Assembly (NCBI RefSeq): GCF_004151105.1
Contig: NZ_PHRF01000114.1
Location: 1 to 60,194 of the forward strand
Source: Streptomyces sp. L-9-10
GTDB taxonomy: Bacteria; Actinomycetota; Actinomycetes; Streptomycetales; Streptomycetaceae
DNA: 60,194 bases
Direction: 5' to 3'
In this document: positions 31,761-40,298 of the stretch, piece after piece
Numbering within the stretch: the first letter of the stretch is position 1
Layout of the letters: each line of letters starts with the position of its first letter
The notes under the pieces: generated by a model
Databases searched by the model: none
The model's input: only the letters and a program-made list of their open reading frames with translations
What the model was told of the DNA's origin: nothing
Program-made: the position numbers and the translations under genes

Positions 31761-33290
31761 TCAGTCCTGCTCGGGGCCGAGCCAGGGGCCCCGGCGCCAG
31801 CCGTCGGTGTCGTAGTCGTCCAGGCACTCCTGGACCAGTTCCTCGTAGCGGCCGAGGCTGCCTCGGCGGACGGCCCAGCGCAGCGCGTCGAGCCGGATCT
31901 GCTCGCCGTTGCCGGAGTAGTTGCGCTCGTAGAGTTCGTGGCGGGCCCCGAACTCGGTGCCGATGGCGTCCCAGACCAGCTTGAAGAGCTTGATCCGTTC
32001 CAGTGCCGAGGTGTCGGCGCCCCGGTAGTAGCGGTCGATGAGCGGGCGCAGTTCGGGATGGGCGAGGTCGCGGGCGCTGGAGGGGACCGCGAGGGGCGCA
32101 CCGCCGAGCAGGCTCTCGAAGAGCTCGTGCACCCTGTTCCAGATGTGGGGGCCCGCCATCCGCATCGCGGACGCGTGTTCCAGGCGCGGCAGGACCGTGC
32201 CTCCCGGGCCCGGTTCGGGATCGTGGGCCATGGCGGAGGTGAGCGCCCGGACCAGGTCGCGCAGGGTGAGGAGTTCACCGAGGCCGGCCTGCACACCGCG
32301 GAAGACATCGGTGCCGTTGGCCCTGGTGGCCCGGGAGAGGAGCCCGGCCATCAGCTCCAGCTTGACGCCGAGCCGGATCCCGGACTGGAAGTTGTAGAGG
32401 TTGGGGAAGCCGGAGCCCGCGTAGAAGCCGGTGGCGCGCTCGGTGTCGCGGTGGACGAGCACGTCCTCCCAGGGAATCAGTGCCTCGTCCAGCAGCAGCA
32501 CACTGTCGTTCTCGTCGAAGCGGCTGCTCAGCGGGAAGTCGAAGGGGCTTTCGGCACGCCGTTCGTACGAGGTGCGGCAGATGAGCCGTACCCCCGGGTT
32601 GTCCATCCGGACGAAGAAGACGAGCGCGAAACGTTCCGCCTTGCCCTTCTCCAGCTGGGCCGAGCCGACCGGGGCCACGAAACCCGCGTTCGTCAGCGCG
32701 GACCCGGTGGCGAGCATCTTCGCTCCGCTGACCACCACCCCGGCGTCGGTCTCGCGCACCGCGTGTACGAAGACGTCACCCATGTCGTGGATGGCGCGTT
32801 TCCGGTCGGCCGGCGGGTTGATGATGACGTGGTTCAGGTGCAGCGCCTTGCCGGCGAACCTGCGGTACCAGGCGGTGGCGTTGGGGGCGAACTGGCCGTA
32901 GTAGTCGGCGTTGACGCCGAGTCCGGCCATGAAGGCGGCCTTGTACTCGGGGGTGCGGCCCAGGAAGCCGTAGCTCGCACGGGCCCAGGTGGCGATCGCC
33001 TCTCCGGCCTGGACGAGGTCGGTGGCGGACCGGCTGGGTTTGAAGAAGCGATGGGTGCGGATGCCGGTGTCCGGGTCCACTCCGGTGAGTACGCCGGCGG
33101 TGGCGGGGTCGTGGAGAGCGTCGTAGAGCCGGGCGATGGAGCGGGCGGAGTTGCGGAAGGCGGGGTGCGTGGTCACGTCCTTGACCTGCTCGCCGTCCAC
33201 GTGGACGGCACGGCCGTCGCGCAGGCTGTCGAGGTACTCGGCCCCGGTCATCAGGGCGTCGGTGGTCTTCCGCGGCTGAGTCGTCGTCAT
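31761..33290 (-). CDS. HpaB/PvcC-type FADH2-dependent phenol ortho-hydroxylase
   Basis: This 509-residue protein is the large oxygenase of the 4-hydroxyphenylacetate 3-monooxygenase family, with the acyl-CoA-dehydrogenase-like fold and landmarks such as ALHLNHVIINPPADR and the SRFDENDS region. It adds a hydroxyl ortho to a phenol using reduced FAD supplied by a separate reductase, here probably the flavin reductase at the end of the cluster. PvcC of the Pseudomonas pvc cluster belongs to the same family. The ATG overlaps the stop of the upstream oxygenase gene by 4 nt, so the true start is 33290 despite a long open frame. Confidence 0.92.
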   Translation of the reverse strand: MTTTQPRKTTDALMTGAEYLDSLRDGRAVHVDGEQVKDVTTHPAFRNSARSIARLYDALHDPATAGVLTGVDPDTGIRTHRFFKPSRSATDLVQAGEAIATWARASYGFLGRTPEYKAAFMAGLGVNADYYGQFAPNATAWYRRFAGKALHLNHVIINPPADRKRAIHDMGDVFVHAVRETDAGVVVSGAKMLATGSALTNAGFVAPVGSAQLEKGKAERFALVFFVRMDNPGVRLICRTSYERRAESPFDFPLSSRFDENDSVLLLDEALIPWEDVLVHRDTERATGFYAGSGFPNLYNFQSGIRLGVKLELMAGLLSRATRANGTDVFRGVQAGLGELLTLRDLVRALTSAMAHDPEPGPGGTVLPRLEHASAMRMAGPHIWNRVHELFESLLGGAPLAVPSSARDLAHPELRPLIDRYYRGADTSALERIKLFKLVWDAIGTEFGARHELYERNYSGNGEQIRLDALRWAVRRGSLGRYEELVQECLDDYDTDGWRRGPWLGPEQD

Positions 33291-34150
33291 CGGACCAGCC
33301 CCGGGTTCGCCAGTGGCGGGTCGCCGAGGACCTGGACGCGGCGCAGGTGCCGGGGCGCGCCGCTGGTGAAGGCGTTGCGGCCGTGCAGCAGGGTGTGGTT
33401 GTCGGTCACCACCAGATCGCCGGTCCGCCAGACATGCGCGTAGAGGTGGGACGGGTCGTACAGGGCGGCACGCAGGCCGCGGTGGAGTTCGGCGCGTTCC
33501 GACTCGTCGGCGAGGCCGGAGAACTCCAGGTCCGGGTGGTTGACGAAGGTCTCGCCGGCCTCCGCGGTGGGTTCGTTGTAGCGGATGACGGGCGTGCCGT
33601 GAATCGGATGGGGCGTCACCACCGGGGAGACGCAGGTGCTGTCGTAGTACTCCATCTTCCGGTGGTAGGTGCCCGTGGCCCGTGACCACAGGGCGCGGGT
33701 GGCGGGGTCGGCGTGGGCGAGCACGGCGGAGGTGTCGGAGAAGGTGGTCTCGCCGCCGTTGCCCTCACCGGGTGCGTGGACGCACTGGAAGATCTGGAAT
33801 TCGGGGATGTGCTCCCGGTACATGCCGTCCCAGTGCATCGGCATGTGGCTGTGGTCGAATATGTGGTCGGCCGGGTCGGGCTGCTGGACGAGCTCCAGCA
33901 CGGTGCCGAACGGCCAGACGCTGAGCTGCCCCCATCGCTCGCCGTACGCCGAGAGTTCGTCGGGCTCGGCGAACCCCGCGAAGTCGCGGAGCAGGAGGAG
34001 GCGGTGCTCACGGACGAGGGCGCGCAGCGACTCGACGGGCAGGTCGGTCGGCGGACGGTTCCGGTCGACGGCGTGGAGGGCGAGCCCGAAGGGTTCGAGG
34101 GCCGTGATCCTCAGGCGCTGGTCGCTGAGCGGGGTGTCGTCTACGGTCAT
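33287..34150 (-). CDS. Fe(II)/2-oxoglutarate-dependent oxygenase (TauD family, PvcB/IsnB-like)
   Basis: This 287-residue TauD/TfdA-type oxygenase has the iron-binding HWD triad start (His106 and Asp108), a distal histidine near residue 256 in DNHTLLHGR, and a 2-oxoglutarate-binding arginine after it. Next to an isonitrile synthase, this family (PvcB, IsnB) desaturates the tyrosine isonitrile to a 2,3-unsaturated acid or, with loss of CO2, to a vinyl isonitrile. The start follows the isonitrile synthase stop by 14 nt. Which of the two outcomes applies cannot be decided by eye; the amidotransferase would favour keeping the carboxylate. Confidence 0.9.
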   Translation of the reverse strand: MTVDDTPLSDQRLRITALEPFGLALHAVDRNRPPTDLPVESLRALVREHRLLLLRDFAGFAEPDELSAYGERWGQLSVWPFGTVLELVQQPDPADHIFDHSHMPMHWDGMYREHIPEFQIFQCVHAPGEGNGGETTFSDTSAVLAHADPATRALWSRATGTYHRKMEYYDSTCVSPVVTPHPIHGTPVIRYNEPTAEAGETFVNHPDLEFSGLADESERAELHRGLRAALYDPSHLYAHVWRTGDLVVTDNHTLLHGRNAFTSGAPRHLRRVQVLGDPPLANPGLVR

Positions 34151-34164
34151 GGCGGAGCCTCCTG

Positions 34165-35139
34165 TCAGGGGGTGGGTGCGGTGGCGTGGGCTCGGGGCAG
34201 GACGAAGTGGCTGGGGCGTCCGTGGGCCGTCACCAGCCGGCCTCCCGCCGCCTCGGCCTCGGCACGCTTCATCAGCGTGAAGAGCCCGTCGCCGGTGTCG
34301 ACGGCGGTGCTGTGCCAGGGCGTGAGCCAGACGTCGGGGGTGTCCGCCAGCAGGAGCCCGATCTTCCGTGTGCTGCACGGCTGGGGATGGATGGAGAGAC
34401 GGACGGCGTCGGGGAAGAGCTCGGCCAGCAGTTCGTCCCAGGCGCGGCTGCGGGCGATGACTCCGTAGGCGAGTTCGCGGCAGTGGCGTTGCAGGGCGGC
34501 GCGGCTGCCGGTGTACTCGGGGACGGACAGGTCCTCCAGCATGAAGCGGGTGATCCCCCGGTACATCTGGACCATGTGGCCGCCCTGGCGTACCTCGGCG
34601 CGCAGTTCGTCCGGGTGGGGGCCGCGGCCGGCCGTGAGCCTCGCGCGCAGCTGGGCGTGGCCGGCGCCCGGACTGACCTCGTCCAGGGTGAACTGGCCGA
34701 GATGCGCGGCGCCGATCCGGTCGATCATGCGGTTGATCTCGTGGACGTAGCGGGTGACGTTCTCGTCGCTCACGCCGATCAGGTCGTTGAAGACCCGGCC
34801 GTCGGAGCAGATGAGGATGCGGGCGCCGGGCGGGTAGACCTCGGCGATGCGTTCGCAGAGCGATTCGAGGAATCTCAGCGCGAGTTCCTCGGCCATGTCG
34901 GGCAGTGGGCCCAGGACCTTGGCCGGGTTGGGGGACTTGGTGGGAAAGGCCGGGAGCAGGAACTCGATGGTCCGGCCCCGTGCCATGGCTTCCGCTATCG
35001 CGTCTCGGTGGTGCCGTAGGCACCGCAGGCAGACCCTGCCGGTGCAGCCGCTGCCGCGCAGTCTCCGCTGGTGCAGCAGCACGTCGCGGATCACCTCGAT
35101 GGCGGCCAGTTCGGTATCGAGGGTGGCAAGTTCGAACAC
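34165..35139 (-). CDS. isonitrile synthase (PvcA/IsnA/Dit1 family)
   Basis: This 324-residue protein has the family's core pattern: PAFPTKSPN at 63-71, the LGPLPDMAEELAL stretch that follows, YPPGARI near 102-108 and CSDGRVFNDLIG at 111-122. Members convert the amino group of tyrosine or tryptophan to an isonitrile, with ribulose-5-phosphate as the carbon source. An N-terminal Cys32/Cys37/Cys40 cluster (CTGRVCLRC) looks like a possible metal site. The GTG at 35139 has AGGAGG 4 nt upstream. It is the first gene of the seven-gene run, 111 nt after the SARP gene, with a SARP-like direct repeat in its promoter. Confidence 0.9.
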   Translation of the reverse strand: MFELATLDTELAAIEVIRDVLLHQRRLRGSGCTGRVCLRCLRHHRDAIAEAMARGRTIEFLLPAFPTKSPNPAKVLGPLPDMAEELALRFLESLCERIAEVYPPGARILICSDGRVFNDLIGVSDENVTRYVHEINRMIDRIGAAHLGQFTLDEVSPGAGHAQLRARLTAGRGPHPDELRAEVRQGGHMVQMYRGITRFMLEDLSVPEYTGSRAALQRHCRELAYGVIARSRAWDELLAELFPDAVRLSIHPQPCSTRKIGLLLADTPDVWLTPWHSTAVDTGDGLFTLMKRAEAEAAGGRLVTAHGRPSHFVLPRAHATAPTP

Positions 35140-35167
35140 CGTGCCTCCTGTAGTGGGGACTCGCTCC

Positions 35168-35199
35168 ACCCTGGGCTCACGACGCACACGAAACGCACA
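35168..35199 (-). promoter_or_regulatory. SARP-type direct repeat and -10 box upstream of the isonitrile synthase gene
   Basis: On the minus strand, TGTGCGT occurs at 35199-35193 and again at 35188-35182, an 11-bp period. Eight bases later comes CAGGGT (35173-35168), an acceptable -10 hexamer. SARP activators are known to bind heptamer direct repeats with 11-bp spacing about 8 bp before the -10 box, so this fits the SARP encoded just upstream. Confidence 0.6.
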
Positions 35200-35250
35200 A
35201 AGCCAATTCGGTACCGGACGTCACGGCAGGCTGCGGCTGCCTCGGCGGGA

Positions 35251-38202
35251 TCAGCCGCCGGACGTCCCGAGTTCGTGCCGGGTGCGCGTCTCCCAGTCGG
35301 GCATGCGCAGCGCGCGGAACCCGGCCAGCGCCGCGCCGAAGCTGCCCCGTGCGCGCTCCCGGTCACCGAGGGCGGCGTACGCGCGGCCCAGCATGAAGGC
35401 GGTGAGCGCCTCCCCGCGGCGCTCACCGAGTTCGGAGAACATCTCCGCGGCCTGTGTCAGCGGGCCGAACGCCTCGTCGGCCCGCTCCGGGGCGCGGGCC
35501 AGCCGTAATCGCCCGATCGTGTAGTGCGCGTACGCCTCGCCGGGGCGGTGCCGCACCCCGCGGTAGTGGATCAGCGCCCGGTCCAGGTGACGGGCCGCCG
35601 CGGGGTAGCGGCCGATCATGATCTCGGTCACGGCCAGCGCCTGTAGAGCATCGGCAAGGGCCAACGGCTGTCGCAGCCGCTCCGCCGCGTCGAGCGCCCT
35701 CTCCAGCACTCGCGCCGCCTCGGCCTCGCGGCGCTGCTGGAACAGCACCGCGCCCAGACTGCGCAACGCCAGCACCGTGCCCCGCAGGTCACCCAGCTCG
35801 CTCAGCACGGCGACGGCCGCCGACGCGTCGGTGTAGGCGTCCTCGGTCATGCCGCGGTCCGCGATCGCGAAGCTGCTGTGGACGCGGAGATACGCGGCCT
35901 GACGCCGCTCCCCCAGCGCGTCCAACTGCTCGATGGCGGAGACGAACCAGCGCATCGCCTCGTGCGCCTTGCCGCGCCCGACGCCGGCGCGGGCCAGCGA
36001 GCCCTGGGCCATCGCGATGCGCCTGCGGTCGCCTTCGGCCGACGCCCGCTCCAGCACGGCCTGCGCCATACGCTCCCAGTCGTCCAGCCAGCTGCACTGG
36101 TGGCATATGTCGTCCAGGGCCGCGACGAGTTCGCTCGCCTGCTCGCCGTGGCCGGAGCGCGCGGCGTACTCCACGGTGGCCGCGAGAGCGGGGCGTTCGT
36201 ACTCCAGCCAGGCGGTGGCCGCGTCCGCTCCGGTGCGGAGCAACCGTTCCCTCGCGGCGGGGACCCGGTGCAGCCAGCCGTCCAGTACGCGTCCGACGAT
36301 CTCCCGTCGGCGCGCCGGGGACTCTTCCTCGGCGGCGCGTTCGGCGGCGTAGGCGCGCAGCAGATCGTGGATGCGGTAGCGGGGCCGGCCCTCCGGATCG
36401 ACGTGGTGGGCCCGGATGAGGTTGGCGTGGATCAGGGCGTCGAGGATGTCGTCGACGCTGTCGTCCGGTTCCTCGTCCCCGGCCACACCGGACATGATGA
36501 CCGCGGGTATCCAGGACGGGAACTCGCCTGTGGGGATCAGCCCGAGAGCGCGGAACACGCGGGCCGCGTCCGGGGCCAGCCCGTGGTAGGCGGTGGCGAC
36601 ACAGGCACGCATGGCGAGGTCGCCGGCGCGCAACTCGCCGAGTCGGCGCTGTTCGTCGGCCAGCCGCTCGGCCAGCCAGCGCACCGGCCGGTGCGGGCTC
36701 CCGGCCAGCCGGGCGCCCGCCACCCTGAGCGCCAGAGGAAGGCCGGCGCATCCGACGAGGAGGTGCTCCGTCGCCTCCGGCTCGGTGGCGAAACGCCGCG
36801 TTCCGGCGATGCGGTCGAGCAGGGTGCGCCCGTCGGTGTCGTCCAACGGTTCCACGTCGAGCAGATGCGCGCCGGGAATGGCGGCGAGCCGCGCCCGACT
36901 GGTGATCAGGACGGCACAGCCGCCGCCTCCGGGCAGCAGGTACTGGACCTGGGAGGTGTCCATGACGTCGTCCAGGACGACCAGCACGCGCCGGTCCGCG
37001 AGCTTCGAACGGAACAGTGCGGCCCGCTGGGACTCGGCCGCCGGAATCGCCGATCCGGGCACGCCGATGCTGAGCAGCAGATCCGCGAGGACGGCGGCGG
37101 ATGTACGGCGTGGTCCGCGAGCGGTGTCGAGCTGGACGTAGAGCTGGCCGTCGGGGAAGGTGTCTCGGAGCCGGTGGGCGAGGTGGGTGGCCGCGGCGGT
37201 CTTGCCCACGCCGGGCAGACCGGTCAGGATCACCACCGGTACCACCGTCGGCGGCCTCCGGGCGTTCGACGGGGCCAACAGCGTGGCCGCGCGGCCGAGC
37301 AGCTTCTCGCGCCCGACGAAGTCCGCTATGAGCGTGGGCAGTTGACAGATCGGCCACGCTCCCGCGGACCTCGGTCCCGCGCCCGGATGAGCGGGGTCCT
37401 GGGCAGGCGGGTCCAGTTGGCGGATGGGGCTGGACCGCGGCGGCGGTCCTGTCACCAAGGAGAGGTCGCGGGCCAGTACGGCCTGGTGCAACCGCCGCAG
37501 TTCGGTTCCGGGATCGAGTCCGAGTTCGTCCCGGAGGGTACGACGGGCCCGGGCGTAGGAGTGCAGCGCGTCTCCCGCACGTCCACACTGGTATTGAGCG
37601 GTGATCAGCAGACCCCACAGTCGCTCGCGCAGCGGGTGCACCGCTGTCTGCGCGCGCAGCTCCGGGACCAGTTCCTCGTACTCACCCAGGGCGATGCGGG
37701 CCGCCGCGTGGTCCTCGAAGACGGCGATGCGGGACTCCTCCAGCCGCGACACCTCCACGTGCAGCGCGGAGTGATGCGGCACACCGTCGAAGGCGGCACC
37801 TCGCCACAAGCCCAGAGCCGCGCGCAGTCGCTCGGCCGCCGACCAATGATCACCTTCGGCCATGGCGGCCCGGCCACGCGCGGCGAGGTCGTCGAAGAGC
37901 CTCAGATCCAGTTCGTCCGGCTGAGCCCGCAGACGATACCCCTGACGGCCGTGGCTGAGCCGGTCACCGCCGGAGGCCGCGTTGAGCACCCTGCGCAGAC
38001 CGGCGGCGTAACTGCGGACGTTCGCATGCGCGGAAGCCGGTGGGCTCCCGGCCCACAACATCTCGCAGAGCCGGTCGGCGGTGACCGCGGTGTTCATGTC
38101 CAGCAGGAGAGCCGCCAGGAGAGTACGCGGCTTGGGTCCGCCGAGCGGAAGCGTCTCACCGACACCAACGGCTTCGACCGGCCCCAGCACTCTGAATTCC
38201 AC
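35251..38202 (-). CDS. SARP-family regulator with NB-ARC and TPR domains (AfsR-like)
   Basis: This protein of about 983 residues has an N-terminal OmpR-type winged helix (EFRVLGPVEA onwards), a bacterial transcriptional activation domain to about residue 250, and an NB-ARC ATPase with GLPGVGKTAAA near residue 320-335. A long C-terminal TPR region follows. SARPs activate biosynthetic clusters, and large AfsR-like forms integrate signals through the NTPase and TPR parts. I chose the GTG at 38202, which has GGAG 9 nt upstream; a GTG at 38217 is also in frame. It lies on the same strand as the isonitrile genes and divergent from the prenyltransferase fusion, and is the likely pathway activator. 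Confidence 0.92.
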   Translation of the reverse strand: MEFRVLGPVEAVGVGETLPLGGPKPRTLLAALLLDMNTAVTADRLCEMLWAGSPPASAHANVRSYAAGLRRVLNAASGGDRLSHGRQGYRLRAQPDELDLRLFDDLAARGRAAMAEGDHWSAAERLRAALGLWRGAAFDGVPHHSALHVEVSRLEESRIAVFEDHAAARIALGEYEELVPELRAQTAVHPLRERLWGLLITAQYQCGRAGDALHSYARARRTLRDELGLDPGTELRRLHQAVLARDLSLVTGPPPRSSPIRQLDPPAQDPAHPGAGPRSAGAWPICQLPTLIADFVGREKLLGRAATLLAPSNARRPPTVVPVVILTGLPGVGKTAAATHLAHRLRDTFPDGQLYVQLDTARGPRRTSAAVLADLLLSIGVPGSAIPAAESQRAALFRSKLADRRVLVVLDDVMDTSQVQYLLPGGGGCAVLITSRARLAAIPGAHLLDVEPLDDTDGRTLLDRIAGTRRFATEPEATEHLLVGCAGLPLALRVAGARLAGSPHRPVRWLAERLADEQRRLGELRAGDLAMRACVATAYHGLAPDAARVFRALGLIPTGEFPSWIPAVIMSGVAGDEEPDDSVDDILDALIHANLIRAHHVDPEGRPRYRIHDLLRAYAAERAAEEESPARRREIVGRVLDGWLHRVPAARERLLRTGADAATAWLEYERPALAATVEYAARSGHGEQASELVAALDDICHQCSWLDDWERMAQAVLERASAEGDRRRIAMAQGSLARAGVGRGKAHEAMRWFVSAIEQLDALGERRQAAYLRVHSSFAIADRGMTEDAYTDASAAVAVLSELGDLRGTVLALRSLGAVLFQQRREAEAARVLERALDAAERLRQPLALADALQALAVTEIMIGRYPAAARHLDRALIHYRGVRHRPGEAYAHYTIGRLRLARAPERADEAFGPLTQAAEMFSELGERRGEALTAFMLGRAYAALGDRERARGSFGAALAGFRALRMPDWETRTRHELGTSGG

Positions 38203-38657
38203 ACGGCGCAACTCCACGGCCTGACCACCCCTCTGCTCCCTCTCGGGGCGGGGCTCTTCCCGCAGAGGTCAGCCTTCCGCCGCAACGGAGAAACCAGTCC
38301 ACCGACTCTCACGGCCGGGGGGGGTTGAGGTATCACGCGAACGCCGCGACGTTGCCGGTCCACACCCAGGTCTCGCGCCGCCGGCGGACTCCGCACCGGG
38401 CCGGGCAGCTCCCCGGTCCGACGGCAAGCACCCCGGCCTCCGCGTGGGTGAGCGGCCGAGCGCGCCGGTGCGCGGGCGCGCGATCCCGTGGTTCGCCGTC
38501 CGGACCAACACCGGGCGGCCGACGTGTCGTTAGTGACGGTGACAGCGCCCGGACATGGGTCGGTGAGGAGGCGCCGCCAGAGGAGGGGCCGCCGCCTGCC
38601 GCGTTGCCGGGGGCGTCGTCTCGTAACGGCGGCGCGGTCGAAGGGGAGGTACGGAGA
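38203..38657. other. 455-bp divergent promoter region, SARP gene and prenyltransferase fusion
   Basis: This region must hold the promoters of both the SARP gene (leftwards) and the prenyltransferase fusion (rightwards). A strong GGGGAGG lies upstream of the ATG at 38658. I searched by eye for a second copy of the TGTGCGT repeat and did not find it. Confidence 0.5.
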
Positions 38658-40277
38658 ATGTCGGGCAACGAGGAGCCGTTCGTCGATTCACCCGAAACGC
38701 GGGCGTCCTACGAGGTGTGCGCTGCTGAGATCAGGCAGTTCCTGACGCCGATGTGGAAGGCGGCCGAGGTGCTGCCCGCCGCGATCCGTCCCCACGTCCT
38801 GGCCGTGAACGCTTTCACGGTGCGCAGCGACCGCATCGCCGATGAGGGCGGAACGCGGCGGGTACGCGAGGAACGGTTCGCCCGGTGGCGTTCCGAGACT
38901 CTGGAGGAGCTGCGCACCGGGCGCAGCGAGCATCCGCTGCGGCGGGCGTTCGTGGACACGGTGCGGCGGTGGGAGATCGACCACGCGCTGGTCGAGGAGT
39001 TCCTCGACACCATGCGGGCCGACTGCGTCTCCCCGCCCGTCTTCGAGACGTTCGCGGAACAGCGGCGCTATCTGCGGGGAATCTCGGGGACGACCAACGT
39101 GATGTGGATGTCGCTGCTGGATGTGAGCGGACCAGAGGCGTTGGCGTCGGCCTCGTTACTGGGTGAGGTGTGCCAGCTGGTGGACAACTTCGAGGACCTG
39201 CCGGTCGACCTCGCCGCCGGGCGGTGCTATCTGCCACGCGCCGATCTGCGGCGCTTGGGGCTGGAGGTAGGCGACCTCCGGGGCGGTGAACGGCGAGCGG
39301 AACTGGACGAGTTGGTGGACATCCAGCTCGGGCGGTGGCGTGACCTGCTGGAGCAGGCGATGCCGGTGGCCGGGATGGTGAGCCCCCGGTACGAGCCGTT
39401 CCTGCACACGGTGCTCCTGGGGGCGTGGATGCAGTTCGATGAGGTCACGCTCCGGAAGTCCCGGGTCTTCGCCGACGGAATGGAACCACTGACATCGACC
39501 GGCGCGGCGCGGCGCCGCCCGGCGTGGCCGGTGGCGGATGTGGTGCCCGGCCATGTCGCGGTCATCATGGACGGCAACCGACGGTGGGCCACCCGGCAGT
39601 CCCTGCCGGTCTCGCGGGGTCATCAGGCGGGCGGGCAGGCCGCGATGCGGCTGGTCAACGCCGCGCTGCGGCTCGGAGTCCGGCACGTGAGCATCTACGC
39701 GTTCTCCACCGAGAACTGGGACCGTTCCCAGGAGGAACTGACCGCCCTGTTCGACACACTGGCCGACGGGATCGCCCGCGGTACCGAGTGGCTGCACGAA
39801 CTGGGCGTGCGGGTGCGCTGGTGCGGACGGCGGGACCGTATCGATACGTCACTCGCCTCCGCCCTGACGCTGGTGGAGAGCCTGACGTCGAACAACGATG
39901 TGCTGGCGCTGACCCTGTGCGTCGACTACGGCGGGCGGGACGAACTGACCGACGCCGCCCGCGCGCTGGCCGCCGAGGCGGTCGCGGGGACGATCCGGCC
40001 CGAGGACATCGGCCCCGCCGACCTGGCCAGGAACATGTACGCCCCCGGCCTTCCCGACGTCGATCTGCTGATCCGTACGTCCGGCGAGCAGCGCATCAGC
40101 AACTTCCTGCCCTGGCATCTCGCCTACGCCGAGCTGGTCTTCGATCCGACCCCCTGGCCCGACTTCGGACTGGCACGGCTGCGGGAGGCCCTCACCACGT
40201 ACGCCGGCCGCCAGCGCCGCTTCGGAGGCACCCTTCCCGGTCCTGCCCGACCGGTGGAGCCGGCCCCGGCTCCCTGA
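38658..40277 (+). CDS. squalene/phytoene-synthase-like domain fused to a cis-prenyltransferase
   Basis: This 539-residue protein has two isoprenoid domains. Residues about 15-280 look like the squalene/phytoene synthase family, with a first aspartate motif at 58-62 (DRIAD) and a second at 176-184 (DNFEDLPVD), followed by GRCYLPRADLRRLGL. Residues about 295-530 are an undecaprenyl-diphosphate-synthase-type cis-prenyltransferase with Asp305 in MDGNRRW, GHQAG (321-325), YAFSTENW (347-354), YGGRDEL (424-430) and RTSGEQRISNF (473-483). All main catalytic motifs are present in both halves. The start has GGGGAGG upstream. It is probably a biosynthetic enzyme, not the housekeeping cell-wall UppS, because of the fusion and its place next to a SARP gene. 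Confidence 0.85.
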   Translation: MSGNEEPFVDSPETRASYEVCAAEIRQFLTPMWKAAEVLPAAIRPHVLAVNAFTVRSDRIADEGGTRRVREERFARWRSETLEELRTGRSEHPLRRAFVDTVRRWEIDHALVEEFLDTMRADCVSPPVFETFAEQRRYLRGISGTTNVMWMSLLDVSGPEALASASLLGEVCQLVDNFEDLPVDLAAGRCYLPRADLRRLGLEVGDLRGGERRAELDELVDIQLGRWRDLLEQAMPVAGMVSPRYEPFLHTVLLGAWMQFDEVTLRKSRVFADGMEPLTSTGAARRRPAWPVADVVPGHVAVIMDGNRRWATRQSLPVSRGHQAGGQAAMRLVNAALRLGVRHVSIYAFSTENWDRSQEELTALFDTLADGIARGTEWLHELGVRVRWCGRRDRIDTSLASALTLVESLTSNNDVLALTLCVDYGGRDELTDAARALAAEAVAGTIRPEDIGPADLARNMYAPGLPDVDLLIRTSGEQRISNFLPWHLAYAELVFDPTPWPDFGLARLREALTTYAGRQRRFGGTLPGPARPVEPAPAP

Positions 40278-40288
40278 GCAGGAGCCGG
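40266..40288 (+). terminator. hairpin at the end of the prenyltransferase fusion gene
   Basis: CCGGCTCC (40266-40273) and GGAGCCGG (40281-40288) form an 8-bp stem whose 7-nt loop contains the TGA stop codon. It lies between converging genes. Confidence 0.5.
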
Positions 40289-40298
40289 CCCCCCGGCA

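Noticed and set aside
27152..33290. A catabolic 4-hydroxyphenylacetate pathway (HpaB, HpaC, HpaD-like)
   Set aside because: The semialdehyde dehydrogenase, isomerase, hydratase and aldolase genes of that pathway are absent, and the operon starts with an isonitrile synthase and holds an amidotransferase, which fits biosynthesis.
38658..40277. Housekeeping undecaprenyl diphosphate synthase
   Set aside because: The cis-prenyltransferase half is canonical, but the long N-terminal synthase domain and its place beside a SARP gene argue for a specialised enzyme.
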